From: a virus
Virus record (IMG/VR): IMGVR_UViG_3300030060_003880
Coordinates: 1 to 29,681 of that record
Direction: 5' to 3' (one strand)
Length of the DNA: 29,681 nucleotides
How positions within the stretch are numbered: the stretch's first letter is position 1; every line of letters begins with the position of its first letter. The notes beneath the pieces are model-generated. The model made no database searches, was not told the origin of the DNA, and saw only the letters and a list, made by a program, of their open reading frames with translations. This document shows positions 8,282-17,952 of the stretch, piece after piece. A program made the translations under genes and the position numbers.

Positions 8282-11200
8282 CTACCCAGTGCTATATCTT
8301 ATACCAAATTTTATTTTATCTTGTATTGCATGCCACTCAGCACCACTAGCACCAATTGTGTTATTAAAGTTTATTTGAATTGGTCCGATATAAACCCATT
8401 GGTATTCTCTACCAGTTTTTCTAACGTAACTAGTTGGATAATTATGATAACCTGGACTAAAACTTGGGTTGCTAGGTCCTGTTATAGAAAAAATAGGAGA
8501 TCCACCTGTTGGAGTAGTTGGATCATAAAACACATCGCTTGGTATATAATAAGATAATGTTATATCTTCTTTTGTTAATCCTTCCGCGTGTTTATATATA
8601 AGACCTTGGATATATACGTTTTTAAGTTGTTGTGCGGCATCACCATCACCATCTGCCAACTCAGCAGTGTCCTTAGTTACATTTTCATACGTAGCATTGT
8701 CGTAATCATAAGAACCAGCATCATTAACACCTAATGTTAATAATCTATTTTCTGTTACGGTTAAGTAACGTAAATTAAATGTTGCTGTTCCTGAAACTGC
8801 AGCTGTAGCAGCTGTTGCATCTTTATACCCATCATTTGTTACTTTTAATTCTGATTGTGGTCTATCTGCAGCATCGATTTGTATTGCTTTATTGCTATCA
8901 AACAAGAAACGATCCATATTTAACATCATTGTTCTATGTGATGTTCCAAAATTATGTATACCAGTGGATCCAGTTAAAGTATATACACCTTTTTGGGTAT
9001 TACCAGCTGCTGGTGCTATAAGTGTACCTGATACATTTCGCATTCCAATTCTCCAATTGTCTGGTTGTTCAAAATATAATAATGTATCTTTAGCTAAACT
9101 TTGTGGTGAAGATAAAGTAACTGTTTTAGTTAAATAATTCCACCCAGCAACTGTAACGTAATCTTCGTTATTTGCTGTTTTTATTTGATAATTACCATCG
9201 GTATCGGCGTACGCATCTCGAACTTTCATACCCGGGAATGAACTCAAACCAATATCTGTTTTATCACCACCACCAGTTCTTGGATCTAATTTTCCATCTC
9301 CATTGCTAGCATATATAGCATTATTTGTACTATACAATACTGCTGTTGTAGAATTTTCTGTTGCAGCAGAAACCCTACCAGTTACAAACGTATTTCTAAA
9401 ATCTAAACCAGGTATTGGGTCTCTCAAGTTCTTAAATTTTAACGCCGCCCTATCAGCTTCAACACCACCATCATGACTATATATTATAGTAAAGGGAACA
9501 AAATTACCACCATCTTCTTCTCCCGCAAAAGCTTTAGGTCTACCAAATTGTTGTGCATATGGTGTAACGCTATATTTCTTTTCTGATGTAGTATCACCAG
9601 TTACTGTCACGGTATAACCACCTGAACTTGCTGTTGCAATACCAGTTGTACTTAATCTATTACCTGATGCGGTTAAAAGCGTGAAGCAGACTCTATTATA
9701 TTGATATACTGAAGCTGGGTTTGTGTCAACAAACGTACTTGATAATGACCCTGGGTTTACTGGGCTAACCTCATATTCAAACTGCCTAGTATCAACACTT
9801 GATATAGTTGGATATAATTCTTTATATAAATAAACTCCACCAGAAGGTATGGTAAGATCAAATGGTTCCAGTTCATAACCAGTGTGATCATATGCATTTC
9901 CTTCCCCAACCTCTGTTTCTGTGTCATTATAATGATGCCAGTCATTAGTTGTTACTGTACTACCTACTGTTGTTATAATTCTTCTTGCTAATCTAAACGT
10001 CGCATTTGGTGGTCCAGTTATTCTATGAGTTAATTCTTCGCTTTTTAATCCAGATATAATTGTTTTTTCATATTCATAATTCCAATCTTGTAATGTAAAT
10101 CCTGTTATTTTATCAGCTTCTGCTACAACAGTTGTAGGTATTTTTATAGCCTTTGCATTAAAAACTAATACGTCACCGGTAATATTTTTTGCACCATGTT
10201 TATATGTGATTGTAAATGTTACAGCTGTAACGTTATCATTAGCATCTGTTGTTGTGTTTGATGATGTTATTGTGTAATAACTTTCTACGTCATTATCTTG
10301 TGTATCTATATCACAGGTTGGTGTTGTTGCGAAATGATAACCAGAATCTGCTGTAAATACTTTATTCCATGTTGAACTTGTTGCGCTATCTGTAAACGTT
10401 GGTGTAGAAGTTGCTTCATAAATTCCAGAAGAACTGTATGTGCCCTCTGTATTATAAGTATCAGAGCTTACATATGCATTCTCCGCGTTTACTTGATATG
10501 AACCACTTAATGTATATGAACTAGCTGTTGCTGTTGTGCCTAACGTAACAGTAATGTTTCTATCCGCAGCTAAAGTGTGTGCACTTAAATCAAGCGTTAA
10601 TACACCAGATGACCACGTGCTACCAGATCCTATAGCAGAAACACTACTAGATGGACTTTGCGAAGAAATAGTTTGACTAGATGGTAATGAATATCCTGAA
10701 TCAGCTTTAAATGTTAATATAGGGTTTGCTATGTTTGATGTATTACCAATATCAGTTCCAGTTGCTACGTTAAGATAAACAATTTTATTACTACCAGTTT
10801 CTAATACCCAATTTCCACCCGATACACTTTCTACGGACATACCAGTAATATCACTTATTGTAATGCTTAAATCAAACCCACCAATTGATGTGTCACCACT
10901 AATCGAAGCAAATTGACCAATACCTTGTACGGAAAATTCTTGTGTATCTAAATTTGATGAAGTTGTTGAGCCATCTGCAGCAGTATGCGTTGTTGTATCA
11001 CCAATAAGGTAGTTATACCATATACCTTCTTTTTCTACAAACTCTTTAACATCTCCAGTTTGTTCATTTGTTGTAACAGAATTACAATACCAACCTTTTG
11101 TAAATGTGGTATTAGCTGGTGTATCATGATCATATGTATATTTTCTTGATTTTGTTCCTTCATAATTTAATGTTTTAAATCCTTTAATAAAAGATGGTGA

Positions 11201-14200
11201 GTCATTCAATATAACATTAATAGAGGATTCATGTGTATTATGAAATGATAAAATTACATCATCGGATATTGTTTGCGCTGAAGATAAAACTAATGCAGTG
11301 CCACTTATTGAGGCAACGGTTACTGTATCAACAGTTATGCCAGTACCTTTTACAATTTGCCCAACTGCAATATTGCTATTTGAAGAGTCTAATGTTACGT
11401 TTGTGCTATTGCTAACATTACCGTTTACCTTAGCAATTGCTCCATAGAAACAATTTCTTAAACTATTATTATGTATATATAAATCTCCATTTTTAAATGT
11501 ATAATATTTGTTATTTAATGATAAACCAGATTCTGGAATAAATGATTTAAAACTTGTCCAACCATTAATTCTCTCATCAAAACTAACTGTATAATCATTT
11601 GTTCCTTTTAATGTAAGATTATAAGAACCTTTGTTTTCATTATATGTACCTAGAAGCGTCGTAGATGTTGCTAGATTGTCTTTAAACCAATCTGTCATGC
11701 CATTGGCCGCAATATTGTTTAAACCATTTCTAGACAGCCTTAAAACAGCTCCTCGAGACTTATCAGCAAAGTATGCTCTATATGCGTGAGAAATAAATGA
11801 TTCTGGGTTTTTTGATATTCCATATTCACCAGGGTATGGTGCGGCAACTCCCAATACTTTATTGCTAGCTGTTAAGTTAGCAGAACCATCAGCATTAAAT
11901 AGTAAATCTTTGTTTGCGGGAATATTTAATATTTTATCTTCACATAATGCAATCAAATCATTATCTCTTGTGTGTAATTTTTGTATACTACCATATTGTG
12001 GGTTAAGATCTTTTGTAATGGGTTCTGCTTGAATAAATTGATTTAATCTATTTATACCACTTCTTGAATTAAATAAACCAGAAAAAATTAAACCATTTGG
12101 TTTGTGTTCTTCTTTGTATTGCTCTGATAACGTGGTTGATACCCTTGGTCCTTTATCAATAAACATAGCATTAAAATCATCATTTATTCGATTAGATTCA
12201 ACGCCATTTCCAAATGAATAACAATTAAACCAACTAAGTTGATGTTTTTGACCATGTACTTGTCCACCATCTATTTTAATTACCTTTTGTCCACTTGCTA
12301 TTGCTCCACTTGTTGTTACATTAAAACTATGTACATTATCTGAAGATGTAATTGTTAACTCAATAGGAGAAGCAGCTGTAACAGCACCGGCTAAATTTTG
12401 ATTAATTGTAAACTCTAATACATCAGTAGTTTTATTTGGTTTATTTACAGATTTAATAGTTGAATTTGCAGGTACAATACTAGTACCACCACTTTTTTCT
12501 TTAATTTTCATGCTAGGTTTAATAATAGGAATTGCATTACTAGCTTCATAATATAAATCCAATTCAGCTGTTTCTATTGGTTCTGTTTCAAATATTGCTG
12601 GATTTTTTGATGATATAGTGGTGTTACCAACTTTTAAATCTTGCTTTACAATATCTATTCTTGATATTACTTTACTACTATTACTGTGATCAAATGTTCC
12701 TGCGGTTTCAGCCCAACCAGTTGTACCATCACCACCTGCTCTTTTAAATTTTATTTTATATTCAATTCTTTTTCCATAAATTCTATCTAAATGTTCTTTC
12801 ACCTTACCCCAATCACCTTGGTATCTATATTGAAAATCTTTTTCACCATTTAAGACTTCATAAACTAAACTTTTATCCCCATTATCATTTCTAAATTGAA
12901 ATTGTGTACCGACTTCAACTAATTGTTCTAAAAGTGGATTAATATCAGCATTTTTATTATGTAATACACCTTTTTTTCCTTTACCTTCCTCAATTGTACC
13001 TTGATCTACTTTTCCCTTTGACATGCTGCTTTTACTCCAAGAATCACCATAATCTACACCAGACCAAAATACTGAAAATTCTTGCTTATCATTTTCATTA
13101 GTTGTTGAATTAGTTTGATCACCTGGATAATTTAAAGCGCCCGCATTAAAATTATCACGAGTTTTCTTGTTGTGTGTTTCTGAATCACTATGGTTTGTTG
13201 GGTTTTTTACAACTATATCTACGCCATCCCTATCTTCCCAAGCAATTCCCTGTATGTTTTGCCACGGGTGACCATAATACGGTGGATCGTTTTCGTTTTC
13301 TGGTATATTAACACTATTAGCATCTACACGTCTACTATTTGTAATGCTATATTCTATACCAGATGATGTAAATGAACTAACAATATTTGTATCAAAAACT
13401 GCATCTCTATTAATTTTAACAAAAAATCTTCCCTCATACTCTGGTTTTAATATTTCTTTTTCCTCATGTAAAACAATAGTAAACTCATCTTCAGCATTTG
13501 TGTTAGCGGATTTTAATATCTCTGCTTCTGTGTCTTTAAATCCTTCTTCTAATGTAACAGTATATACATGCTTTGCTCCTGTAGATCCAACAAGTTCTAC
13601 TTCACCCGTTAAACCACCACTTACTATTCTATATTTATTTGTTGTACCACTACCTGTAGTGATTGATAATACACCATCTGAATTAAAACCACTAGAAAAT
13701 GTTGGATTCTGTGTTGCTTCTGGTCCTCTAAATTTAAAGCTACTAACACCAATACCAGGAGCATTGTTACCTGAATTTAATATTCTACATAACGCACTTC
13801 CCTTTGAACTAGTTTGTAATGTGATAAACTTTGGTGGTTCATTTTTTATATCAAGCACTTTATATTTAGCGTCAACTTCAACAGGTTCATCAGAGTTGTG
13901 TTGTTTTTTTAATATTAGATATGATTCTTCTGTTAGTTTATTTCTTTCTGATGATGGAAAACTTAACCAAACATTTCCATCTTCTGCTGGATAAAACCTA
14001 TCCAATGCTAAATTATAATATTCATTAGATGGTTCTTTTATATAATATTTACAATGTGTCGCAAAAGCTGGAGGATTGTTAAGTAATTGACATTCTAATT
14101 TATTTACATTATCAGCAAAAGACTTACCTAATTTTATAGATGCGTTATTATTAGAAAAAACAGGTGTTTCTCTACCATATAAATCTTTATATACCACACC

Positions 14201-16015
14201 AGCTTGATATGTTCTTTGTGTTTTTATAGATTTTTCAGGTTTCTTAACCGTTAATATATCATTATTTTTAATACTAATTGCTACATCAGGTGTATTTTGT
14301 TTTAATATTGTATATTGTTGTTTATAATTACCATATATTAATCTATTTGCAGTAACCTCTTGACTTAATGCTTTTTTAGGTACATTATCCCATGGTCTTA
14401 ATAATTGATTTGATGGTACTGTTGCACCAATAATTTCAGAACTTATTTCATAAGATAAAGCTGGAAATCCAGTAACAGTAGTTGTTCTATCTTTTATTGT
14501 ATCAACAACATATACGTTTGTGCTATTTGATTCTTTATATAATATATCGACCTCATCTACGTTATCTGGTTGTGTATCTAAATCATGTATAATTAACCTT
14601 CTCAATGCGTTACCCATACCAACATTATACCCGTTTGATGATTCGTATTTAAATTCACTTGGTAAAAATGCAACTTCTGTAAATGGAGAAAACGTAGAAT
14701 ATTCTCCATCTTTATATTTCCATCTATAACTAAAACGAACAAATTTTTCTTCAAATAAAGGATCTGCCTCATCTAATACTATCTCCCATTCTACAGCTCT
14801 ATTTGGCACCTCAAATGGAATACTTTGTATTTCAATATTTAGTGGACTAATAGGATTATCATCTATAACTTTTGCTTTTATTTTATAAACATCACCACCT
14901 TCTTTATATGTTAACGTTATAATGTCATTTTTTCTATAATCAAAAACTGATTTATCTCCAAATGAAACGCCAATATCCGGTAATAAAGTAAGATCTTTTT
15001 GTTTATTAATTTTTTCCCTTACTATAATAGCACTACCTACAGCAGGGGCACCACTAGTTGTTGTTGGGGAAAATGTTATCACACCACCAGTACTAGTAGA
15101 ATAACTATACGTCCATATTGTTGTTGGTGTATTTATTTGTTCTTCTCCATCAATAAAAACTTCAAGATTATTTTTGTTTAAATTTTCTATTTCAGTTTGA
15201 AAATAATCACTTAAAAGTGTAAATGATTTTTTATTACCATCTCCTTCAAATTTTTGTCCAGCCCTTATTTTATTACTTGGAAAATCTGAAAAATCTTTTT
15301 TTGCATATAACTTATCGCCGCCTTCAGTTCCAATACCACCACGTTTGGATGAAAACATTGCTAACTTAGGAGCTTTAAGTGGTCCTAATTTTATTGTTGT
15401 AATATCATTCTCTGTAAAATCATCACCAGTACCAACTGTTCCTGTAATTAAATCACTTGTAAATTGCGTATGTGTATTAAAATTAGTACAACCTGATTTA
15501 AATATTCTAATATTTATCTTTTTGGGTTCTGTTTGATTATCTGTCCATAATAAAAAATCTGAAATATTACCCTCTGAAGAACCAAGTACATTAACACCTG
15601 TAATAGGATAGTCTGTACTAAAATTTAAAATACTATTTTTATCTACTAATACCGGCGCAACAACGCCTGTTGCTTCATCATATTCAGCAATAGCACTTAC
15701 TCCAGTAGCTACAATAAACCAATAAATTTTATTATTTTGTGTATCAGCGATCGATCCAATACATTGAGGTGAGGTTAAATCTTTAATAGAATTAGATGCA
15801 ACATCCCAAGCCGTTGTTGCTGCTGTGCTATTATTATATGTTTTTATATCTTTTAATGTTGTTCCAACAACATTTTGAACAGATCCCACGTCAGAACCTT
15901 CTGATGTAGTTATTTCTATATTTTGAGCGTCACGGTATTCACCGTTTGGAACAAGTCTCTCATCCAGATCCTTGTTCATTCTACCGGCTCTAAAATGATG
16001 TTTAATATCTGGCAT
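8282..16015 (-). CDS. very large tail protein (nozzle/ring/fibre-like), 2577 aa
   Basis: Starts MPDIKHHFRAGRMNKDLDER, a beginning typical of large structural proteins in marine podovirus-like phages. The N-terminal third is beta-rich and includes a domain (residues about 253-335, core GQKFEGDGNKKSFTL...VFIDGEE...GAPAVGSAIIVRE) that recurs in the neighbouring 375-aa protein. Around residues 1300-1480 there is a propeller-like stretch with DKSRGAVLRLSRNGL near 1410. The C-terminal half is low-complexity Ser/Thr/Gly beta sandwich material with two related segments, FKADSGYSLP near 1769 and FTADSGYHFA near 1888, suggesting duplicated Ig-like units. Six bases separate it from the upstream 375-aa gene. 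Likely role: the main tail body below the connector, perhaps also carrying host-contact domains. No lytic, peptidase or lyase motif was found by eye. Its length is far above that of T7 gp12-type nozzle proteins (about 800 aa). Confidence 0.8.
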   Translation of the reverse strand: MPDIKHHFRAGRMNKDLDERLVPNGEYRDAQNIEITTSEGSDVGSVQNVVGTTLKDIKTYNNSTAATTAWDVASNSIKDLTSPQCIGSIADTQNNKIYWFIVATGVSAIAEYDEATGVVAPVLVDKNSILNFSTDYPITGVNVLGSSEGNISDFLLWTDNQTEPKKINIRIFKSGCTNFNTHTQFTSDLITGTVGTGDDFTENDITTIKLGPLKAPKLAMFSSKRGGIGTEGGDKLYAKKDFSDFPSNKIRAGQKFEGDGNKKSFTLLSDYFQTEIENLNKNNLEVFIDGEEQINTPTTIWTYSYSTSTGGVITFSPTTTSGAPAVGSAIIVREKINKQKDLTLLPDIGVSFGDKSVFDYRKNDIITLTYKEGGDVYKIKAKVIDDNPISPLNIEIQSIPFEVPNRAVEWEIVLDEADPLFEEKFVRFSYRWKYKDGEYSTFSPFTEVAFLPSEFKYESSNGYNVGMGNALRRLIIHDLDTQPDNVDEVDILYKESNSTNVYVVDTIKDRTTTVTGFPALSYEISSEIIGATVPSNQLLRPWDNVPKKALSQEVTANRLIYGNYKQQYTILKQNTPDVAISIKNNDILTVKKPEKSIKTQRTYQAGVVYKDLYGRETPVFSNNNASIKLGKSFADNVNKLECQLLNNPPAFATHCKYYIKEPSNEYYNLALDRFYPAEDGNVWLSFPSSERNKLTEESYLILKKQHNSDEPVEVDAKYKVLDIKNEPPKFITLQTSSKGSALCRILNSGNNAPGIGVSSFKFRGPEATQNPTFSSGFNSDGVLSITTGSGTTNKYRIVSGGLTGEVELVGSTGAKHVYTVTLEEGFKDTEAEILKSANTNAEDEFTIVLHEEKEILKPEYEGRFFVKINRDAVFDTNIVSSFTSSGIEYSITNSRRVDANSVNIPENENDPPYYGHPWQNIQGIAWEDRDGVDIVVKNPTNHSDSETHNKKTRDNFNAGALNYPGDQTNSTTNENDKQEFSVFWSGVDYGDSWSKSSMSKGKVDQGTIEEGKGKKGVLHNKNADINPLLEQLVEVGTQFQFRNDNGDKSLVYEVLNGEKDFQYRYQGDWGKVKEHLDRIYGKRIEYKIKFKRAGGDGTTGWAETAGTFDHSNSSKVISRIDIVKQDLKVGNTTISSKNPAIFETEPIETAELDLYYEASNAIPIIKPSMKIKEKSGGTSIVPANSTIKSVNKPNKTTDVLEFTINQNLAGAVTAASPIELTITSSDNVHSFNVTTSGAIASGQKVIKIDGGQVHGQKHQLSWFNCYSFGNGVESNRINDDFNAMFIDKGPRVSTTLSEQYKEEHKPNGLIFSGLFNSRSGINRLNQFIQAEPITKDLNPQYGSIQKLHTRDNDLIALCEDKILNIPANKDLLFNADGSANLTASNKVLGVAAPYPGEYGISKNPESFISHAYRAYFADKSRGAVLRLSRNGLNNIAANGMTDWFKDNLATSTTLLGTYNENKGSYNLTLKGTNDYTVSFDERINGWTSFKSFIPESGLSLNNKYYTFKNGDLYIHNNSLRNCFYGAIAKVNGNVSNSTNVTLDSSNSNIAVGQIVKGTGITVDTVTVASISGTALVLSSAQTISDDVILSFHNTHESSINVILNDSPSFIKGFKTLNYEGTKSRKYTYDHDTPANTTFTKGWYCNSVTTNEQTGDVKEFVEKEGIWYNYLIGDTTTHTAADGSTTSSNLDTQEFSVQGIGQFASISGDTSIGGFDLSITISDITGMSVESVSGGNWVLETGSNKIVYLNVATGTDIGNTSNIANPILTFKADSGYSLPSSQTISSQSPSSSVSAIGSGSTWSSGVLTLDLSAHTLAADRNITVTLGTTATASSYTLSGSYQVNAENAYVSSDTYNTEGTYSSSGIYEATSTPTFTDSATSSTWNKVFTADSGYHFATTPTCDIDTQDNDVESYYTITSSNTTTDANDNVTAVTFTITYKHGAKNITGDVLVFNAKAIKIPTTVVAEADKITGFTLQDWNYEYEKTIISGLKSEELTHRITGPPNATFRLARRIITTVGSTVTTNDWHHYNDTETEVGEGNAYDHTGYELEPFDLTIPSGGVYLYKELYPTISSVDTRQFEYEVSPVNPGSLSSTFVDTNPASVYQYNRVCFTLLTASGNRLSTTGIATASSGGYTVTVTGDTTSEKKYSVTPYAQQFGRPKAFAGEEDGGNFVPFTIIYSHDGGVEADRAALKFKNLRDPIPGLDFRNTFVTGRVSAATENSTTAVLYSTNNAIYASNGDGKLDPRTGGGDKTDIGLSSFPGMKVRDAYADTDGNYQIKTANNEDYVTVAGWNYLTKTVTLSSPQSLAKDTLLYFEQPDNWRIGMRNVSGTLIAPAAGNTQKGVYTLTGSTGIHNFGTSHRTMMLNMDRFLFDSNKAIQIDAADRPQSELKVTNDGYKDATAATAAVSGTATFNLRYLTVTENRLLTLGVNDAGSYDYDNATYENVTKDTAELADGDGDAAQQLKNVYIQGLIYKHAEGLTKEDITLSYYIPSDVFYDPTTPTGGSPIFSITGPSNPSFSPGYHNYPTSYVRKTGREYQWVYIGPIQINFNNTIGASGAEWHAIQDKIKFGIRYSTG

Positions 16016-16021
16016 GTTTTA

Positions 16022-17149
16022 TTAATGTTTAATTTGTTTCGACTTACCTCGCATTACTTGAGTTATCTCTTCTAACTTAATATTAGATAATCTTAATTTA
16101 GCTTTTCTAGTTTCAGCAAATCTTTCTTTTTTAAATCTTGCTACAATATATTCAGGTACGTTAATTCTTGTTGACATGATTGCATATATAATCCATTTGT
16201 ACATTGCTTCTTCTGCAAACTTATGTACTCTCATTTCATCATCAGTACCTAAACTATCACTTACATACTTTAATGTTACAGTTTTAGCATTCATATTTGA
16301 ACTAAAGTATATTTTACCTTTATTTTCATCTATAAAAAAACTACCGTTATTTTGTGCAAATTCTGGTTCTAATCCCCATCGTTGACCTAAATTTAAATCT
16401 GCTACATCTTCAGCATTCTTTTTATCATCTGTTGCTTCTTCTGTTGTGTTATTTTTATATTTTTCCCAACTAGTAGAATTATTACCATGTAATAAATCGC
16501 CAGTTGTTTCATCAAACATGTAATCAAAATTTGTATCTTGTATAATTGCAGTTGGATTACTTGTTTTTCTTGTTGGATATAATACCCTTTCAATACCACC
16601 ATCTTCACACCATGTAATTTTTACGTAATTTACATAATCATGAGGTAAGATCATAGTTAATGATTCTGGTATTTCAATTTCTTGTGATTTAATTGATTTA
16701 AATGTATCGTAACTTAATTCTTGTATTGCTCTTTGTGCGTGAAAAGCTATTGTTGTTCTTGATGCTTTTGGTACAATTTTATCTTCACCAACATAAGCAA
16801 TCATAAAGTTATTTATAATATCTTTTAGTTTTATAAATTGATAATTACCATATTGTTCTGTTTCTTTTACCTCTCTTACTACAACTGTATTTCCACTTAT
16901 TGGAGCACCAGTGGATACCTGCACATCAAGATTAACATCAGTTGATGAAAATGTTAAGGTTGGTGATGAATAACTATAGTTTGAACTTGATATTTGTGTT
17001 CCCTCTATAAATACTTCAAATTCTGTTTCAGCTGAAGGTAATGTAGTAAAATAAGTTGTTGTTAAAGTAAACGCGGTAGTTGAACCATTACCAGTAAAGG
17101 TTTGACTTTGATTATAATATGCTTCTTGAGTTTTTGATAATAATGCCAT
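16022..17149 (-). CDS. connector/tail adaptor structural protein, 375 aa
   Basis: Two parts are visible. Residues about 16-94 form a beta domain (FTGNGSTTAFTL...FEVFIEG...GAPISGNTVVVREV) that also occurs in the next gene's product. Residues 100-375 contain a mixed region (QFIKLKDIINNFMIAYVGED, then a helical RAIQELSYDTFKSIKS stretch) and a basic C-terminus, in the style of head-tail adaptor or upper tail proteins of short-tailed phages. Its place after the 245-aa adaptor-like gene (4-bp gap) and before the giant tail gene supports assembly at the portal-tail junction. An exact equivalent (T7 gp11-like or P22 gp4-like) cannot be decided from sequence alone. Starts at ATG 17149 (MALLSKTQEAYYNQ). 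Confidence 0.7.
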   Translation of the reverse strand: MALLSKTQEAYYNQSQTFTGNGSTTAFTLTTTYFTTLPSAETEFEVFIEGTQISSSNYSYSSPTLTFSSTDVNLDVQVSTGAPISGNTVVVREVKETEQYGNYQFIKLKDIINNFMIAYVGEDKIVPKASRTTIAFHAQRAIQELSYDTFKSIKSQEIEIPESLTMILPHDYVNYVKITWCEDGGIERVLYPTRKTSNPTAIIQDTNFDYMFDETTGDLLHGNNSTSWEKYKNNTTEEATDDKKNAEDVADLNLGQRWGLEPEFAQNNGSFFIDENKGKIYFSSNMNAKTVTLKYVSDSLGTDDEMRVHKFAEEAMYKWIIYAIMSTRINVPEYIVARFKKERFAETRKAKLRLSNIKLEEITQVMRGKSKQIKH

Positions 17150-17153
17150 TTAT

Positions 17154-17891
17154 TTATTGTTTTTCTTGTTGTAACGTTTCTATTTCTTCTTTATCAACTA
17201 GTTGATATAAGCTAGGATCTTTTATAACTATACCAGCTAATTCTAATACTTTTATTACTAATTTTGTTTCCTCTGCTGCGTGTAATTCATAATCAGTACT
17301 TGAACTTGCGTTATATAATGATTGATCATTAACAACTGTATATGCCCACTCAACATCAGCTGGTTTTTTAATATAATTATAATTAACAGCGGATGAACTT
17401 GCAAAAGTTGCTGTTGGATATAAATCTATAGTTGTTGCTGTTTTTCTAACAAAATAAGGTCTTTCTGCTGTAGATCTTGTAAGTGGAGACATTTCTAATT
17501 TAGCTAAATCACCTGGTTCAATTTCTTCTATTTCTAATAAAAATGATGTTGCTGTTGATCCAGTTGCTGATCTTCCTGTAAAAACAACTGTACCAAGTTT
17601 ATGTACATTTGAAGCTAAAGTACCAACACTACCTGAACTTACAGACATAACTGTTCTCCATTGTTGAAATGGTTTTATTTTTTCATTAATACTATCAACC
17701 ATATCTGAGTATTCTGTATTGTTACCTGGAAGTCTTCCAAATTGATTAATGTCATGGAAGTATTGCTCGAAGATTTCTAATTGAGCCTGATTTGCCAATA
17801 AGTTATATTCCTGAGGTGTAATATAACCCCTCTGTTCTTTATTTGCTATTGCTAATACCCTTTGATATACTGTATCTATACTTACTGACAT
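17154..17891 (-). CDS. head-tail adaptor-like structural protein, 245 aa
   Basis: Begins MSVSIDTVYQRVLAIANKEQ and continues with a helical N-terminal part (YITPQEYNLLANQAQLEIFEQYF, residues about 24-44), a form seen in conserved small structural proteins next to connector genes in marine phages. The middle is beta-rich (residues 80-160); the C-terminus is helical and ends EEIETLQQEKQ. No catalytic motif is present. It is the first gene of the tail block, after a long hairpin at 17906-17942 and before the 375-aa connector gene. Likely role: an adaptor or gatekeeper ring attached to the portal. The functional assignment is from context; the coding call is firm. Confidence 0.65.
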   Translation of the reverse strand: MSVSIDTVYQRVLAIANKEQRGYITPQEYNLLANQAQLEIFEQYFHDINQFGRLPGNNTEYSDMVDSINEKIKPFQQWRTVMSVSSGSVGTLASNVHKLGTVVFTGRSATGSTATSFLLEIEEIEPGDLAKLEMSPLTRSTAERPYFVRKTATTIDLYPTATFASSSAVNYNYIKKPADVEWAYTVVNDQSLYNASSSTDYELHAAEETKLVIKVLELAGIVIKDPSLYQLVDKEEIETLQQEKQ

Positions 17892-17905
17892 AATTTCTTT
17901 TTATT

Positions 17906-17942
17906 TATAGTGTAGTCACCCCATAGAGATGACTACTCTATA
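17906..17942 (-). other. long imperfect hairpin between 291-aa and 245-aa genes
   Basis: Inverted repeat with 12 paired positions and one T-T mismatch: TATAG plus GTAGTCA (17906-17918) pair with TGACTAC plus CTATA (17930-17942), around an 11-base loop. On the minus strand it is followed by AAATAAAAAG, not a T-run, so it is not a standard intrinsic terminator. It lies 14 bp before the start of the 245-aa gene and could be an RNA processing, stability or regulatory structure. Confidence 0.6.
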
Positions 17943-17952
17943 AAGTGATTAA

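Noticed and set aside
8231-8557. 108-codon plus-strand frame at the end of the tail gene
   Set aside because: Overlaps the ends of two convincing minus-strand genes and has no protein-like features.
13344-13994. 216-codon open frame on the plus strand inside the 2577-aa gene
   Set aside because: Antisense to a clearly coding tail gene; composition of its product is that of a mirror frame and no leader or family feature supports it.
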